Source: JBOGFC01 sp050742155
Lineage (GTDB): Bacteria; Actinomycetota; Acidimicrobiia; Spongiisociales; JALYHC01
Assembly: GCA_050742155.1 (NCBI GenBank)
Contig: JBOGFC010000114.1
Location: 1 to 52,564, forward strand
DNA length: 52,564 nucleotides
Reading direction: 5' to 3'
The notes below the pieces were generated by a model. The model made no database searches and was not told the DNA's origin. It was given only the letters and a program-made list of their open reading frames with translations. Position numbers and translations under genes: made by a program. Below are positions 9,586-17,442 of this stretch, in pieces; positions within the stretch are counted from its first letter, which is position 1, and each line of letters starts with the position of its first letter.

Positions 9586-10947
9586 TCATGTTTTCCGCAG
9601 ATTCTGGGAGAGGGCTGTGACAAGGTTAAAGATCTGCTGATCGGTTTGCATGAGTTTCTTGATCTTGTCTACTGAGTGGATGACCGTTGTGTGATCCCGC
9701 CCGCCGAAGACCGAACCGATCTTGGGGAGTGACAGATCGGTGAGCTCCCGGCAGAGGTACATAGCCACTTGACGGGAGCGGGCGAGGGGCTGACGGCGGC
9801 TGGGGCCGGTGAGATCGGAGACGGTGAAGCCGAAAGAGTCGGCGGTTGTGGCCAGGATCTCATCGGTGGTGAGGGGCCGCGTCTCTTGGCTGGGCAGAAG
9901 GTCTTGGAGGACATCGGCCGCCATGTCGAGGTCGATGTTCTGGGTGGTGAGAACCGCGTAGGCGGTGACGCGGGTCAACGCACCCTCGAGCTCGCGGATG
10001 TTATCGGAGACGTGTTCCGCTATCAGCTCGAGGACGGTCTGTGGGACCGGGAGGGGAGCCAGCTCAGCGTTCTTGCGGAGAATGGCGAGTCGGGTTTCGA
10101 CGTCCGGGGGTTGGATGTCGGTGAGGAGACCCCACTCGAACCGGCTCCGCACCCGATCTTCCAATGAGGACAGGTGCCTGGGGTGGCGGTCGGAGCTGAT
10201 GACGAGCTGCTTACCCGACTCATAGAGGCTGTTGAAGGTGTGGAAGAACTCCTCGAGGATCTGTTCCTTGCCTTCGAAGAACTGCACGTCGTCGAGCAGC
10301 AGGATGTCGGTGGTCCGATACCGTTCCTTGAAGGCATCCATGCGCTTGCGCCGGATCCCCTCGATGAACTCATTGAAGAAGCGCTCCGACGAGACGTAGC
10401 GGGTGGCGATGCCCTCGTGCAGCTCACAGCCGTGGCGGCCGATGGCATGGAGGAGGTGCGTCTTTCCGAGGCCGGCGCGAGCGTAGATGAAGAGGGGGTT
10501 GTACTGGGTCCCGGGTTGCTCGGCAACTGCCATGGCGGCGGCGTGGGCGAACCGGTTTGACTGTCCGACCACGAAGCTCTCGAAGGTATATCTGCCCAGC
10601 AAGCCGGATTGACTGCTGGGCTGCTCCGGGGCCGGCCGCCACACCTCTTCCTCGAAGGCCGGGGGCTCGTCACCGTCCTCGAGCAAAGGTCCTTCGCGTG
10701 CCTCGAGCACCAGCGCGGCCTGGGGCCCGTATGTGGAGGCGGCTGCCTCATCGAGGACGTGAAGGTACTTCTCCTGGACCCATCGGCGGTGCAGCTCGCT
10801 GGGCGCCATGAGCCGGAGCCGGCCGTTGGCTTCCCGGTCGAGAGAGAGCGGGGCAAGCCAGGTCTGCCATGTGACCGGGGTGACTCGGGAGCGAACCGCC
10901 TCACGGAAAACGTCCCAAGGCTCTGATGTGGTCTGTACCTCCGCCAA
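9586..10947 (-). CDS. dnaA: Chromosomal replication initiator DnaA
   Basis: 453-aa initiator ATPase. Domain I is near the N-terminus (WDVFREAVRSRVTP); the AAA+ domain has Walker A YARAGLGKTH, Walker B LLLDDVQFFEGKEQ and the sensor region ISSDRHP; domain IV carries the DNA-binding signature FGGRDHTTVIHS. The start is taken as TTG at 10947 (MAEVQTTSEPWDVF) with an AGGGGA upstream. A longer reading to 11046 exists but would place DnaA boxes inside the gene and add residues with no counterpart in the family. Confidence 0.95.
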   Translation of the reverse strand: MAEVQTTSEPWDVFREAVRSRVTPVTWQTWLAPLSLDREANGRLRLMAPSELHRRWVQEKYLHVLDEAAASTYGPQAALVLEAREGPLLEDGDEPPAFEEEVWRPAPEQPSSQSGLLGRYTFESFVVGQSNRFAHAAAMAVAEQPGTQYNPLFIYARAGLGKTHLLHAIGRHGCELHEGIATRYVSSERFFNEFIEGIRRKRMDAFKERYRTTDILLLDDVQFFEGKEQILEEFFHTFNSLYESGKQLVISSDRHPRHLSSLEDRVRSRFEWGLLTDIQPPDVETRLAILRKNAELAPLPVPQTVLELIAEHVSDNIRELEGALTRVTAYAVLTTQNIDLDMAADVLQDLLPSQETRPLTTDEILATTADSFGFTVSDLTGPSRRQPLARSRQVAMYLCRELTDLSLPKIGSVFGGRDHTTVIHSVDKIKKLMQTDQQIFNLVTALSQNLRKT

Positions 10948-11103
10948 CCCTGCTCGTCCCCTGAGTCCTGCTCGATCTCCGTTATCCACAAGGCTCTCCA
11001 CAAATGTGGACAGCCAAGAGGGGCAAACCGCTCGCCCTCGCGGCAACGACGTAACCCACTGCGCCGCTCAGGGAAGTTGCCGGAGAGCTTCTCTGGCGGC
11101 GGG

Positions 11104-11132
11104 AGTATATGGGCCGGCCGGTTACCCCACAA
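11104..11132 (-). promoter_or_regulatory. Candidate dnaA promoter
   Basis: Minus-strand TTGTGG (-35, 11132-11127), 17-base spacer, TATACT (-10, 11109-11104). Transcription would start near 11097, giving a leader of about 150 bases that carries the DnaA-box cluster. The -35 region overlaps the DnaA-box-like TTACCCCACA, which would allow autoregulation (inference). Confidence 0.5.
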
Positions 11133-11308
11133 GACCGCCAAAATCGGAGCTAACGACCGGCGCTCCTATCCCAGATGCTCGGAACCCGGTGCGCCGCAGG
11201 CACTTTCACGGTCATGGGCTTTGGATCGGTGACGAGGCCGGCCCCGGCCGGCCGATGGGAGTTTTTCGCGACCAGCCACTTCCCCCCCCGGCGTGGCCCT
11301 GGGCTGCT

Positions 11309-11337
11309 TTGACTAGGATTTACCTGCTTCATAACCT
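11309..11337 (+). promoter_or_regulatory. Candidate rpmH operon promoter
   Basis: TTGACT (11309-11314), 17-base spacer, TAACCT (11332-11337). The predicted start near 11344 is only about ten bases before the rpmH ATG. This placement also rules out an rnpA start upstream of rpmH. Confidence 0.55.
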
Positions 11338-11354
11338 GCCCGCTCCGAGGCTTC

Positions 11355-11489
11355 ATGAAACGGACCTACCAACCAAACGTACGACGCCGCAAGAAGAAGC
11401 ACGGCTTTCGGGCCCGCATGCGGACCCGCTCCGGGCGAGCCATCCTCCTGCGTCGCAGGCGGAAGGGCCGGTCCCGAATCAGCGCCTGA
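11355..11489 (+). CDS. rpmH: 50S ribosomal protein bL34
   Basis: 44-aa, extremely basic protein beginning MKRTYQPNVRRRKKKHGFR and ending KGRSRISA, the conserved bL34 sequence. First gene of the rpmH-rnpA-yidD-yidC-jag run leaving oriC to the right. ATG is preceded by a GAGG. Confidence 0.97.
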   Translation: MKRTYQPNVRRRKKKHGFRARMRTRSGRAILLRRRRKGRSRISA

Positions 11490-11812
11490 TCGGCGGTCCG
11501 CGCCAGTCCCTCCGAGGTCGAGGTGAGTTCGAGCGGCTGCGGCGATCGGGCCTACGGCGACGGGAAGGTGGGTTGACCGTGGTCATGGGGCCGGGGCAGG
11601 ATGGCCGGATCCGGGTGGGCTTGGTCGCCGGGAGGGGAGTCGGGGGCGCGGTGGAGCGCAACCGGGCCAAGCGACGCCTGCGGCAAGCTCTTGGGCAGGT
11701 CTGGTTGAAGGAAGGGAACGATTACATCGTGATCGCAACCGCGGCGGTGAACCGGGTACCGTTCGCCGACCTGGTCGGCTGGTTGCAAGCGGCGCTGGGG
11801 AGCCGGGAGTGA
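11486..11812 (+). CDS. rnpA: Ribonuclease P protein component
   Basis: 108-aa basic protein subunit of RNase P, which processes tRNA 5' ends with the M1 RNA. The family motifs LRGRGEFERLRRSG and, centrally, the RNR-type signature VERNRAKRRLRQAL are intact. There is no ATG, GTG or TTG between rpmH's start and the conserved N-terminus; the only sensible start is CTG at 11486, which overlaps the rpmH stop as CTGA, parallel to the ATGA/GTGA overlaps common here. Spacing from that CTG to the first conserved motif fits the family. Confidence 0.88.
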   Translation: MIGGPRQSLRGRGEFERLRRSGLRRREGGLTVVMGPGQDGRIRVGLVAGRGVGGAVERNRAKRRLRQALGQVWLKEGNDYIVIATAAVNRVPFADLVGWLQAALGSRE

Positions 11813-12057
11813 GGAGGCCCTTGGCCGTGCAGGCATTCCAGGGCCTGGTGAGGGCCTACCAGTTAGGGGTTTCGCCCTTCATGGGCCGGCGCTGCCGGTT
11901 CGTCCCGAGTTGCTCCCAGTATGCCCATGATGCGGTGGGGAGGTACGGCTTGGGGCGCGGCTCCCGAATGGCGGTGCGACGTTTGGCCCGGTGTCACCCG
12001 TTCCACGCGGGCGGTTACGATCCCGTGCCGCCGGCCGATCGAGTAGAGGCGAGCTGA
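11809..12057 (+). CDS. yidD: Membrane protein insertion efficiency factor YidD
   Basis: 82 aa with the diagnostic YidD motifs YQLGVSPFMGRRCRFVPSCSQYA and HPFHAGGYDPVP, including the paired cysteines. Small membrane-associated protein that assists YidC-dependent insertion. GTG start overlaps the rnpA stop (GTGA), and its TGA overlaps the yidC ATG by one base. Confidence 0.94.
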   Translation: MRRPLAVQAFQGLVRAYQLGVSPFMGRRCRFVPSCSQYAHDAVGRYGLGRGSRMAVRRLARCHPFHAGGYDPVPPADRVEAS

Positions 12058-12869
12058 TGGGCGCGCTGTGGCAGGGGCTGAAGCAGCTCATCGGAACTTC
12101 GCTGGTGCTCTTCTACGACCAGATCCCTTCCTATGGCGTGGCCATCATTCTGCTGACGGTGGCTGTGGGAGTGCTCTTGTTTCCTTTGACACTCAAGCAA
12201 ACCCGCTCGATGCGGGCCATGTCGGAGCTGCAGCCACACGTGAAGCGGTTGCAGAAGGAGTTCAAGGACGACAAGGAGAAGCTCAACCAGGAGCTGATGA
12301 GCCTCTACAAGGAGCGGGGGGTCAACCCGGCGGCCGGCTGCCTTCCCTTGATCCTCCAGTTTCCGGTCTGGTTCGCCCTCTTCGAGGTGCTCCGCAGCCC
12401 CCTCCTCTATATCGGGGAGACCTCGGCGCTGGCCGGAGCCATTCAACAGAACGCCAGCTTCTTGGGAATGGATCTCAAAATCACGCCGAGCTCGGTGTTC
12501 GCCCAACTGGGCCCGCTTGCCCTGGCTCCGTATCTTCTGCTCATCCTGGTGGTGGTGGCTTCCGGATATTACCAGCAGAAACAGGCCACCGCCTCCTCGA
12601 GCGGCCAGGAGCAGAGCCCGCAGGTCCGCCAGATGCAGGCCATCACCAAGTTCATGCCGGTGATGTTCGGGGTATTCTCCTGGACGTTCCCGACCGGCTT
12701 GGTGCTTTACTTCGCGGCCAGCAACGTGTTCCGGATCGGACAGCAGGCTCTGATCTTCCGACTGGAGCCGCGGGGGGTCCCGGCCGAGGCGCCCAAGCCC
12801 GAGCCGGCTGCCCAGGAACCGGAGCGAACGCCTGCCAAGAAGAGGCGCAAACGGCGCAAGAAGAAGTAG
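12057..12869 (+). CDS. yidC: Membrane protein insertase YidC
   Basis: 270-aa YidC/Oxa1 insertase of the short Gram-positive type. Hydrophobic segments lie near residues 10-45, 100-115, 155-180 and 205-235, with the conserved RGVNPAAGCLPLILQFPVWFAL core helix and a very basic, Lys/Arg-rich C-terminal tail that probably contacts the ribosome. ATG chosen because it follows yidD directly; no lipoprotein signal is seen. Confidence 0.95.
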   Translation: MGALWQGLKQLIGTSLVLFYDQIPSYGVAIILLTVAVGVLLFPLTLKQTRSMRAMSELQPHVKRLQKEFKDDKEKLNQELMSLYKERGVNPAAGCLPLILQFPVWFALFEVLRSPLLYIGETSALAGAIQQNASFLGMDLKITPSSVFAQLGPLALAPYLLLILVVVASGYYQQKQATASSSGQEQSPQVRQMQAITKFMPVMFGVFSWTFPTGLVLYFAASNVFRIGQQALIFRLEPRGVPAEAPKPEPAAQEPERTPAKKRRKRRKKK

Positions 12870-12880
12870 GAGGGTCAGAG

Positions 12881-13744
12881 ATGGAATGGGTCGAAGTGAA
12901 GGGGAGCTCGGTGGAGATAGCCGTGGAGGCGGCGCTCCAGGAGCTGGGTCTGTCATCGGCCGACCAAGCGGAGGTGGAGATCGTTCAAGAGCCTGACCGG
13001 GGATTCCTTGGGATCGGGGGGCGCCCGGCCATCGTGCGGGTGAAGCCCAAGCCTAAGCGGGGGGGAAGACAACGGCGCCGGCGCAGGGGTCGGGAATCGG
13101 AGCCGGAAGCGAGGCAACCGTCGCGGTCCCGGCAGGCGCCGCGCAGATCAAGGGACGGGGGGCGTAGAAAGGAAGGCGGGAGGACCGTGTCGAGCAGGGA
13201 CTCTGTCAACGAGCAAGAGCATGTCGAGGCCGATGTCGATCAGCAGGCGGCGGTGGTCGGTGAATTTCTGGAAGGCCTGCTGGGCGCCTTCGGGTTGGAG
13301 GGGCAGGTGGCCACCAGGGTGGAAGAGGGCATCATCTACGCGGATGTCACCGGGGAACAGACCGAGGCTCTGGTGGGGCCCAAGGGCGAGATCCTGCAGG
13401 CGGTGAATGAGCTGACGCGCACGGTGGTGCAGCGCCACACGCGGGCCGGTACTCGCCTCCGGCTGGATATCGCCGGCTACGGGGAGCGTCGCCGCGAGGC
13501 GCTGCGGATCTATGCCGAGCGGCTGGCCCAACGAGTCTTGGACGAAGGTGTGGAAGTGATGCTGGAACCGATGAACCCCGGTGACCGCAAAGTGGTTCAC
13601 GACGCGGTCCTAGAGACGGAGGGGGTCCGCTCGTATTCGGAAGGTGAGGAGCCCCACAGATCCGTGGTGATTGGGCTGGCGCCCGGCTTCCGAGCCGAGC
13701 CGAGCCCAGCCGAGGACGAGGAGCAGCCCGACGCGGGTGCCTGA
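12881..13744 (+). CDS. jag: RNA-binding protein Jag/KhpB (KH-R3H)
   Basis: 287 aa in three parts: N-terminal Jag_N domain (1-50, ending GFLGIGG), a low-complexity Arg-rich linker (about 55-100), then a KH domain (ALVGPKGEILQAV) and an R3H domain (GERRREALRIYAERLA ... NPGDRKVVHD). The family (KhpB/EloR) binds RNA and is linked to cell elongation control. ATG with GGAGGG SD, eleven bases after yidC. The long linker is within family variation. Confidence 0.93.
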   Translation: MEWVEVKGSSVEIAVEAALQELGLSSADQAEVEIVQEPDRGFLGIGGRPAIVRVKPKPKRGGRQRRRRRGRESEPEARQPSRSRQAPRRSRDGGRRKEGGRTVSSRDSVNEQEHVEADVDQQAAVVGEFLEGLLGAFGLEGQVATRVEEGIIYADVTGEQTEALVGPKGEILQAVNELTRTVVQRHTRAGTRLRLDIAGYGERRREALRIYAERLAQRVLDEGVEVMLEPMNPGDRKVVHDAVLETEGVRSYSEGEEPHRSVVIGLAPGFRAEPSPAEDEEQPDAGA

Positions 13745-13760
13745 GGTTTCACGTGAAACA
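13745..13760. promoter_or_regulatory. parS: parS centromere site
   Basis: GGTTTCACGTGAAACA matches the ParB target TGTTTCACGTGAAACA at 15 of 16 bases; the 14-base core 13746-13759 is a perfect palindrome. ParB loads here and spreads for origin segregation. It lies 0.66 kb before parA, between jag and rsmG, and contains the rsmG GTG start codon. Confidence 0.93.
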
Positions 13761-14415
13761 CCAGGCCGGCTTGGAAGTTTTTCGCCGAGCCGCCGGCTGG
13801 GCGGGGGTGGACATCTCGACGGAACAGGAAGCTCGACTGGTCCGGTACGCGGATTGGCTGGAAGAGGAGGCCATTCCCGCCGGGGGCCTCGGGCCACGGG
13901 AAGCCGGCCGCATCTGGTCGAGGCATCTGGCCGATTCGGTGACGATGGCAGTCGCCTGGCGAGGGTCGGTGCCCCCTTCCGAATTGTTGGACGTCGGATC
14001 AGGCGCCGGGCTGCCCGGGATCCCGCTCGCCATAGTGTGGCCCGCAACCTGGATCACCCTGCTCGACCGGGGTGGTCGACGTATCAGGCTTCTACGACGA
14101 GGAGCTCGCATGCTCGGCCTTCCGAACACGCTGATCGAGCAGGGGGATGTGTTCTCGGTGGCCGATGAGTGGGAAGCGGTGGCCTTTCGGGGAGCGGTGA
14201 CCCCTCCCGAGGCGGTTGGCCTGAGTGCCCGTCTGCTTCCTGTCGGCGGAACCGCGGTGGTGGCCTTGAGCCGTCGTGCGGAGCCTCCCGTCCGAGCAGA
14301 AGAGCTGGCGGGCATGGCCCGCATGCTGGGCCTGCGCGCCGAAGTGGTAGAAGTCCCCCAGGAGGTGCTTGACGGGCACGCCTGGATACTTATCATCAGG
14401 TTCCGTGGAGACTGA
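13753..14415 (+). CDS. rsmG: 16S rRNA (guanine527-N7)-methyltransferase RsmG
   Basis: 220-aa SAM-dependent methyltransferase (GidB). The SAM-binding loop is LLDVGSGAGLPGIPLA around residue 75, preceded by the RIWSRHLADS motif of the family. The apparent start is the GTG in the middle of the parS palindrome; no other in-frame start precedes the conserved region closely, and there is no normal SD. Its 3' end overlaps parA. Confidence 0.92.
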   Translation: MKHQAGLEVFRRAAGWAGVDISTEQEARLVRYADWLEEEAIPAGGLGPREAGRIWSRHLADSVTMAVAWRGSVPPSELLDVGSGAGLPGIPLAIVWPATWITLLDRGGRRIRLLRRGARMLGLPNTLIEQGDVFSVADEWEAVAFRGAVTPPEAVGLSARLLPVGGTAVVALSRRAEPPVRAEELAGMARMLGLRAEVVEVPQEVLDGHAWILIIRFRGD

Positions 14416-15226
14416 AGAGGGCCTGGCGTCCCTGGTCATCGAGGAGCCTGCCGCGTCCAAACTGGTGGTGGCGGTCACCAACCAGAAGGGTGGGGTGGGC
14501 AAGTCGACCACCGCCATCAATCTCGGCGCGGCGGTGGCCTTCCAAGGAAGTCGCGTCCTGCTGGTCGATCTCGATCCCCAGGGGAACGCCACCTCGGGCC
14601 TCGGACTGGATCGGGGCTCGATCACCCGCTCTGCCTATGACGTGCTGGTCGGCGACACTCCCCTCGAGGACGTGATCGAGCCAACCAGTGTGAGGGACCT
14701 CTTCGTTGTACCTGCAACTATCGATCTGGCCGGCGCGGAGATCGAGTTGGTCTCGATGTTCTCTCGGGAGCTGCAGCTTCGTAATGCCCTGAAGGGGGTG
14801 GAGGCCCATTACGACTTCGTGCTGGTCGACTGTCCGCCCTCGCTGGGCCTGCTGACCGTCAATGCGCTGGCCGCCGCCGACGAGGTGTTGATCCCCATCC
14901 AGTGCGAGTACTACGCCCTGGAGGGGCTGGGTCAGCTGCTCCGTAACATCAAGCTGGTGCAGGCCAACCTGAACCCGGGCCTGCAAGTCGGTGGGGTGGT
15001 CCTCACCATGTACGACGGACGCACCAACCTGTCGGCCGATGTGGCCGAGCAGGTCCGTCGGCACTTCGGGGACATCACCTACCGGACGATCATCCCGAGG
15101 ACGATCCGCCTCTCTGAGGCGCCGTCGTACGGGGAACCCATCGAGGCCTTCGACCCGATGAGCCGGGGGGCGATCGCCTACCGCGAACTGGGTCGGGAGT
15201 TCCGGGAGCGCCATGGCCGCACGTAA
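14405..15226 (+). CDS. parA: Chromosome partitioning ATPase ParA (Soj)
   Basis: 273-aa deviant Walker ATPase that drives origin segregation with ParB-parS. Walker A KGGVGKSTTAINLG, Walker A' VDLDPQGNATSGLG, and VDCPPSLGLLT are present. Start taken as GTG at 14405, overlapping rsmG; a TTG at 14369 with an AGGAGG three bases ahead is an alternative adding 12 residues. Overlaps parB by 14 bases. Confidence 0.95.
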   Translation: METEEGLASLVIEEPAASKLVVAVTNQKGGVGKSTTAINLGAAVAFQGSRVLLVDLDPQGNATSGLGLDRGSITRSAYDVLVGDTPLEDVIEPTSVRDLFVVPATIDLAGAEIELVSMFSRELQLRNALKGVEAHYDFVLVDCPPSLGLLTVNALAAADEVLIPIQCEYYALEGLGQLLRNIKLVQANLNPGLQVGGVVLTMYDGRTNLSADVAEQVRRHFGDITYRTIIPRTIRLSEAPSYGEPIEAFDPMSRGAIAYRELGREFRERHGRT

Positions 15227-16073
15227 GAGTGGGCTGGGAAGAGGCCTCGACGCCCTGATCCCGAAGGAGGAGCCGGGACAGGCGGGACTGCGCATGGTGC
15301 CCTTGGACCGGATCGTGCCCAACCCCCATCAACCCAGGGGTCGGGTCGACCCGGAGTCGCTGGAGGGCCTGGCCGCCTCGATCCGGGAGGTGGGGCTGCT
15401 TCAGCCGATCGTCGTGCGACCGGAGGAAGGGACGGGAACCTTCGTGCTCGTGGCTGGAGAGCGGCGCTGGAGAGCGGCCGGCCTGGCCGGACTGCGGGAG
15501 ATCCCTGCGCTGGTTCGGGAGGGGGAGGAGACCAGCCTGCTCACCGAAGCATTGGTCGAGAACCTTCAGCGTGAGGACCTCGGCCCGCTGGAAGAGGCGG
15601 GGGCTTTCCAGCAGCTTCTGGAAGATTTTGGCTGGACTCACGAGGAGGTGGGCAAGCGGGTCGGAAAGAGTCGGGCGACGGTGACCAATGCCCTTCGACT
15701 GCTCCAGCTACCGGCTCCCATCCAGGGTTTACTGGAGCGGGGAGAGCTGAGCGCCGGGCATGCCCGGGCGCTGCTGGGCGCCGAGGACCGGACCTTCGCC
15801 GAGCATATCGCCCGGCGGGCGGCCCAGGAAGGATGGTCGGTGCGACAGGTGGAGGAGGCGGTGCGGAGCCGGAACGGCGAGGTCGGGCGCCGGTCCGGAG
15901 GTGGTCGCCCGGCCGAGAGGCCGGCGGCCCTGTTGGAGTTGGAGGAACGGCTCGGGGAGCGGTTGGGGGCTCCGGTCGAGATCCGCTACCGGGGCCGGAG
16001 GGGGAAGCTGGTGGTGACTTTCGGCTCGCTCGACGAGCTGGAGCGGATCTACCGAGCGTTCCTGGGTGGTTGA
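15213..16073 (+). CDS. parB: Chromosome partitioning protein ParB (Spo0J)
   Basis: 286 aa. N-terminal GLGRGLDALIP, CTP-binding/ParB box motifs (NPHQPR, GERRWRAA, ENLQRED), a helix-turn-helix (TVTNALRLLQLP) and a C-terminal dimerisation domain ending IYRAFLGG. Binds parS and slides as a CTP-gated clamp. Its 3' end overlaps the convergent gene by 25 bases. Confidence 0.96.
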   Translation: MAARKSGLGRGLDALIPKEEPGQAGLRMVPLDRIVPNPHQPRGRVDPESLEGLAASIREVGLLQPIVVRPEEGTGTFVLVAGERRWRAAGLAGLREIPALVREGEETSLLTEALVENLQREDLGPLEEAGAFQQLLEDFGWTHEEVGKRVGKSRATVTNALRLLQLPAPIQGLLERGELSAGHARALLGAEDRTFAEHIARRAAQEGWSVRQVEEAVRSRNGEVGRRSGGGRPAERPAALLELEERLGERLGAPVEIRYRGRRGKLVVTFGSLDELERIYRAFLGG

Positions 16074-17035
16074 AGGCTGCCGATCTGCGAGAAGAAGGCG
16101 CTCACCCCCTCGGCCGCCTGATCGCCGGTGCGGGAGGATAGGCGACGGCTCGCCACCAGCACCGCCGGGGCGCGGGTCTCCTTGAGGAGCGGGTAGGCGC
16201 GTCCTTCGGTGGGGAGCCGCAAGCAGCCGGCCACCTCGGCCGCCAACCGGGCGCCCACCTCACTGTGGGAGAGGGGAGAGGAGAAGAAGAAGACGGCGGG
16301 TTGATTGTCGGCCGGAACCTGGAACCCGACCACCACGTCTGCCCCGACCCGGTTGGCCCGCCGGGCCCGCACCCTCTCGGAGAGCCATGAGTCGGCGCTC
16401 CGGGAGGGGATGGCGTGGGCCCCCAGCTGCCGGAGGCGGGCCGCCGCCGCGCTGACCGCTTCCCAGGCCAGCCGTGCCTCGTGATCGTCACGACAGAAGG
16501 GATCCAGGAACACCCGTCGTCCCACGATCGAAGGGGAAAGGGTTCGCAGCCATTCCCGCTCCCGCACCGCCTCCCGGCCTCCCCTCGGGGAGGATCTGAC
16601 CACCAGCAAGAGCTCGTTGATCACCTCAGGACCGACCAAGCCATCCTCGGACATCCCCCTGTTGCGCTGGAACTCGATGACGGCCTGGAGGGTGTCGGCC
16701 CCCAACACCCCGTCGACCTTGCCGGCCTCGAAGCCGAGATCGTTGAGGGTGCGCTGCAACTCGGCCACGTCGTCACCTCGTAGGGGTGGACGGGCTTGAT
16801 AGAGCAGCCGATCACCAAGCCGATAGCCGGCCTCGACCAACTCCCGCCAGGTCTCCGGGCCGACCAGGCCGTCCGACGCCAGGCGACGCGAGCGCTGGAA
16901 CTCGATGACGGCCCGCTCGGTATGAGGCCCGAATTCTCCGCTCCGATCGAGCTCGGAGAGAAGCCCCAATGCGGCGAGCCGGTCCTGGATGTCCCGGACC
17001 GGCTCTCCTTGGTCACCTCGACGATAGAGCCGCAT
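16049..17035 (-). CDS. CwlM-like PG-binding/degenerate amidase protein
   Basis: 328 aa with no signal peptide. Two PG_binding_1 repeats (about 5-68 and 82-145, each with G.VG.ET or DGLVGPE-type motifs) precede an amidase_3-like domain (165-325). The zinc/catalytic motifs are lost: the DPGHGG position reads DPFCRD (178-183), the SIHAN position reads GFQVP (237-241), and the terminal glutamate is absent. Location next to trxA/trxB and parB is that of mycobacterial CwlM, a cytoplasmic regulator of peptidoglycan precursor synthesis; a regulatory, non-enzymatic role is inferred. Confidence 0.82.
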   Translation of the reverse strand: MRLYRRGDQGEPVRDIQDRLAALGLLSELDRSGEFGPHTERAVIEFQRSRRLASDGLVGPETWRELVEAGYRLGDRLLYQARPPLRGDDVAELQRTLNDLGFEAGKVDGVLGADTLQAVIEFQRNRGMSEDGLVGPEVINELLLVVRSSPRGGREAVREREWLRTLSPSIVGRRVFLDPFCRDDHEARLAWEAVSAAAARLRQLGAHAIPSRSADSWLSERVRARRANRVGADVVVGFQVPADNQPAVFFFSSPLSHSEVGARLAAEVAGCLRLPTEGRAYPLLKETRAPAVLVASRRLSSRTGDQAAEGVSAFFSQIGSLQPPRNAR

Positions 17036-17059
17036 GGCCCTATCGTCCCAGAAGTCGAT

Positions 17060-17386
17060 TCAGTTGATGAACTCGGTGAGCTCCGCTACCAGGGCGTGCT
17101 TGGGGCGGGCCCCGATGATCCGCTTCTTCTCCACCCCGCCCCGGTAGACGATCAGGGTGGGAATGCTCATGACGTCGTAGGCCATGGCGGTCTGCGGGTT
17201 CTCGTCTACGTTGAGCTTGGCGACGGTCAGCTTGTCTTGATACTCGTCGGCCAGTTCCTGGAGAATCGGAGCGACCATGTGGCACGGCCCGCACCACTCC
17301 GCCCAGAAATCCACCAGAGTGGGGGTGTCGCTCTGGATGGCATCCTCGAAGGTGGCATCGGTGACCACCACGGTGTTGTTGCTCAT
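17060..17386 (-). CDS. trxA: Thioredoxin
   Basis: 108-aa classic thioredoxin with the redox motif WCGPC near residues 31-35, the cis-Pro segment SIPTLIVYRGG and full fold length. Cytoplasmic disulfide reductant, recycled by the adjacent thioredoxin reductase. ATG start; follows trxB by 56 bases. Confidence 0.97.
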   Translation of the reverse strand: MSNNTVVVTDATFEDAIQSDTPTLVDFWAEWCGPCHMVAPILQELADEYQDKLTVAKLNVDENPQTAMAYDVMSIPTLIVYRGGVEKKRIIGARPKHALVAELTEFIN

Positions 17387-17442
17387 CGGTGTTCAAGCTC
17401 CTCGTCGCTCGACCAGCTTGCCCAACGCGCCGTGCATGGCCT

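Larger units (their letters stand above)
10948..11354. other. Candidate oriC between dnaA and rpmH
   Basis: 407 bases with no convincing gene, between divergent dnaA and rpmH. It holds one perfect DnaA box TTATCCACA (10982-10990, plus strand) followed by CTCTCCACA (10994-11002) and, on the other strand, TGTGGACAG (11005-11013), each 7 of 9. A weaker TTACCCCACA lies at 11122-11131. No long AT-rich unwinding element is evident, so the unwinding site may be in the dnaA-dnaN gap. Gene orientation switches here, as expected at an origin. Confidence 0.65.

Noticed and set aside
9586..11046. Longer dnaA reading beginning before the DnaA boxes
   Set aside because: Would include 33 extra non-conserved residues and place the boxes inside the gene; TTG at 10947 fits the family better.
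10808..11485. Long N-terminal extension of rnpA through rpmH
   Set aside because: No sequence similarity to RnpA; open frame is expected by GC content, and it begins before the rpmH promoter.
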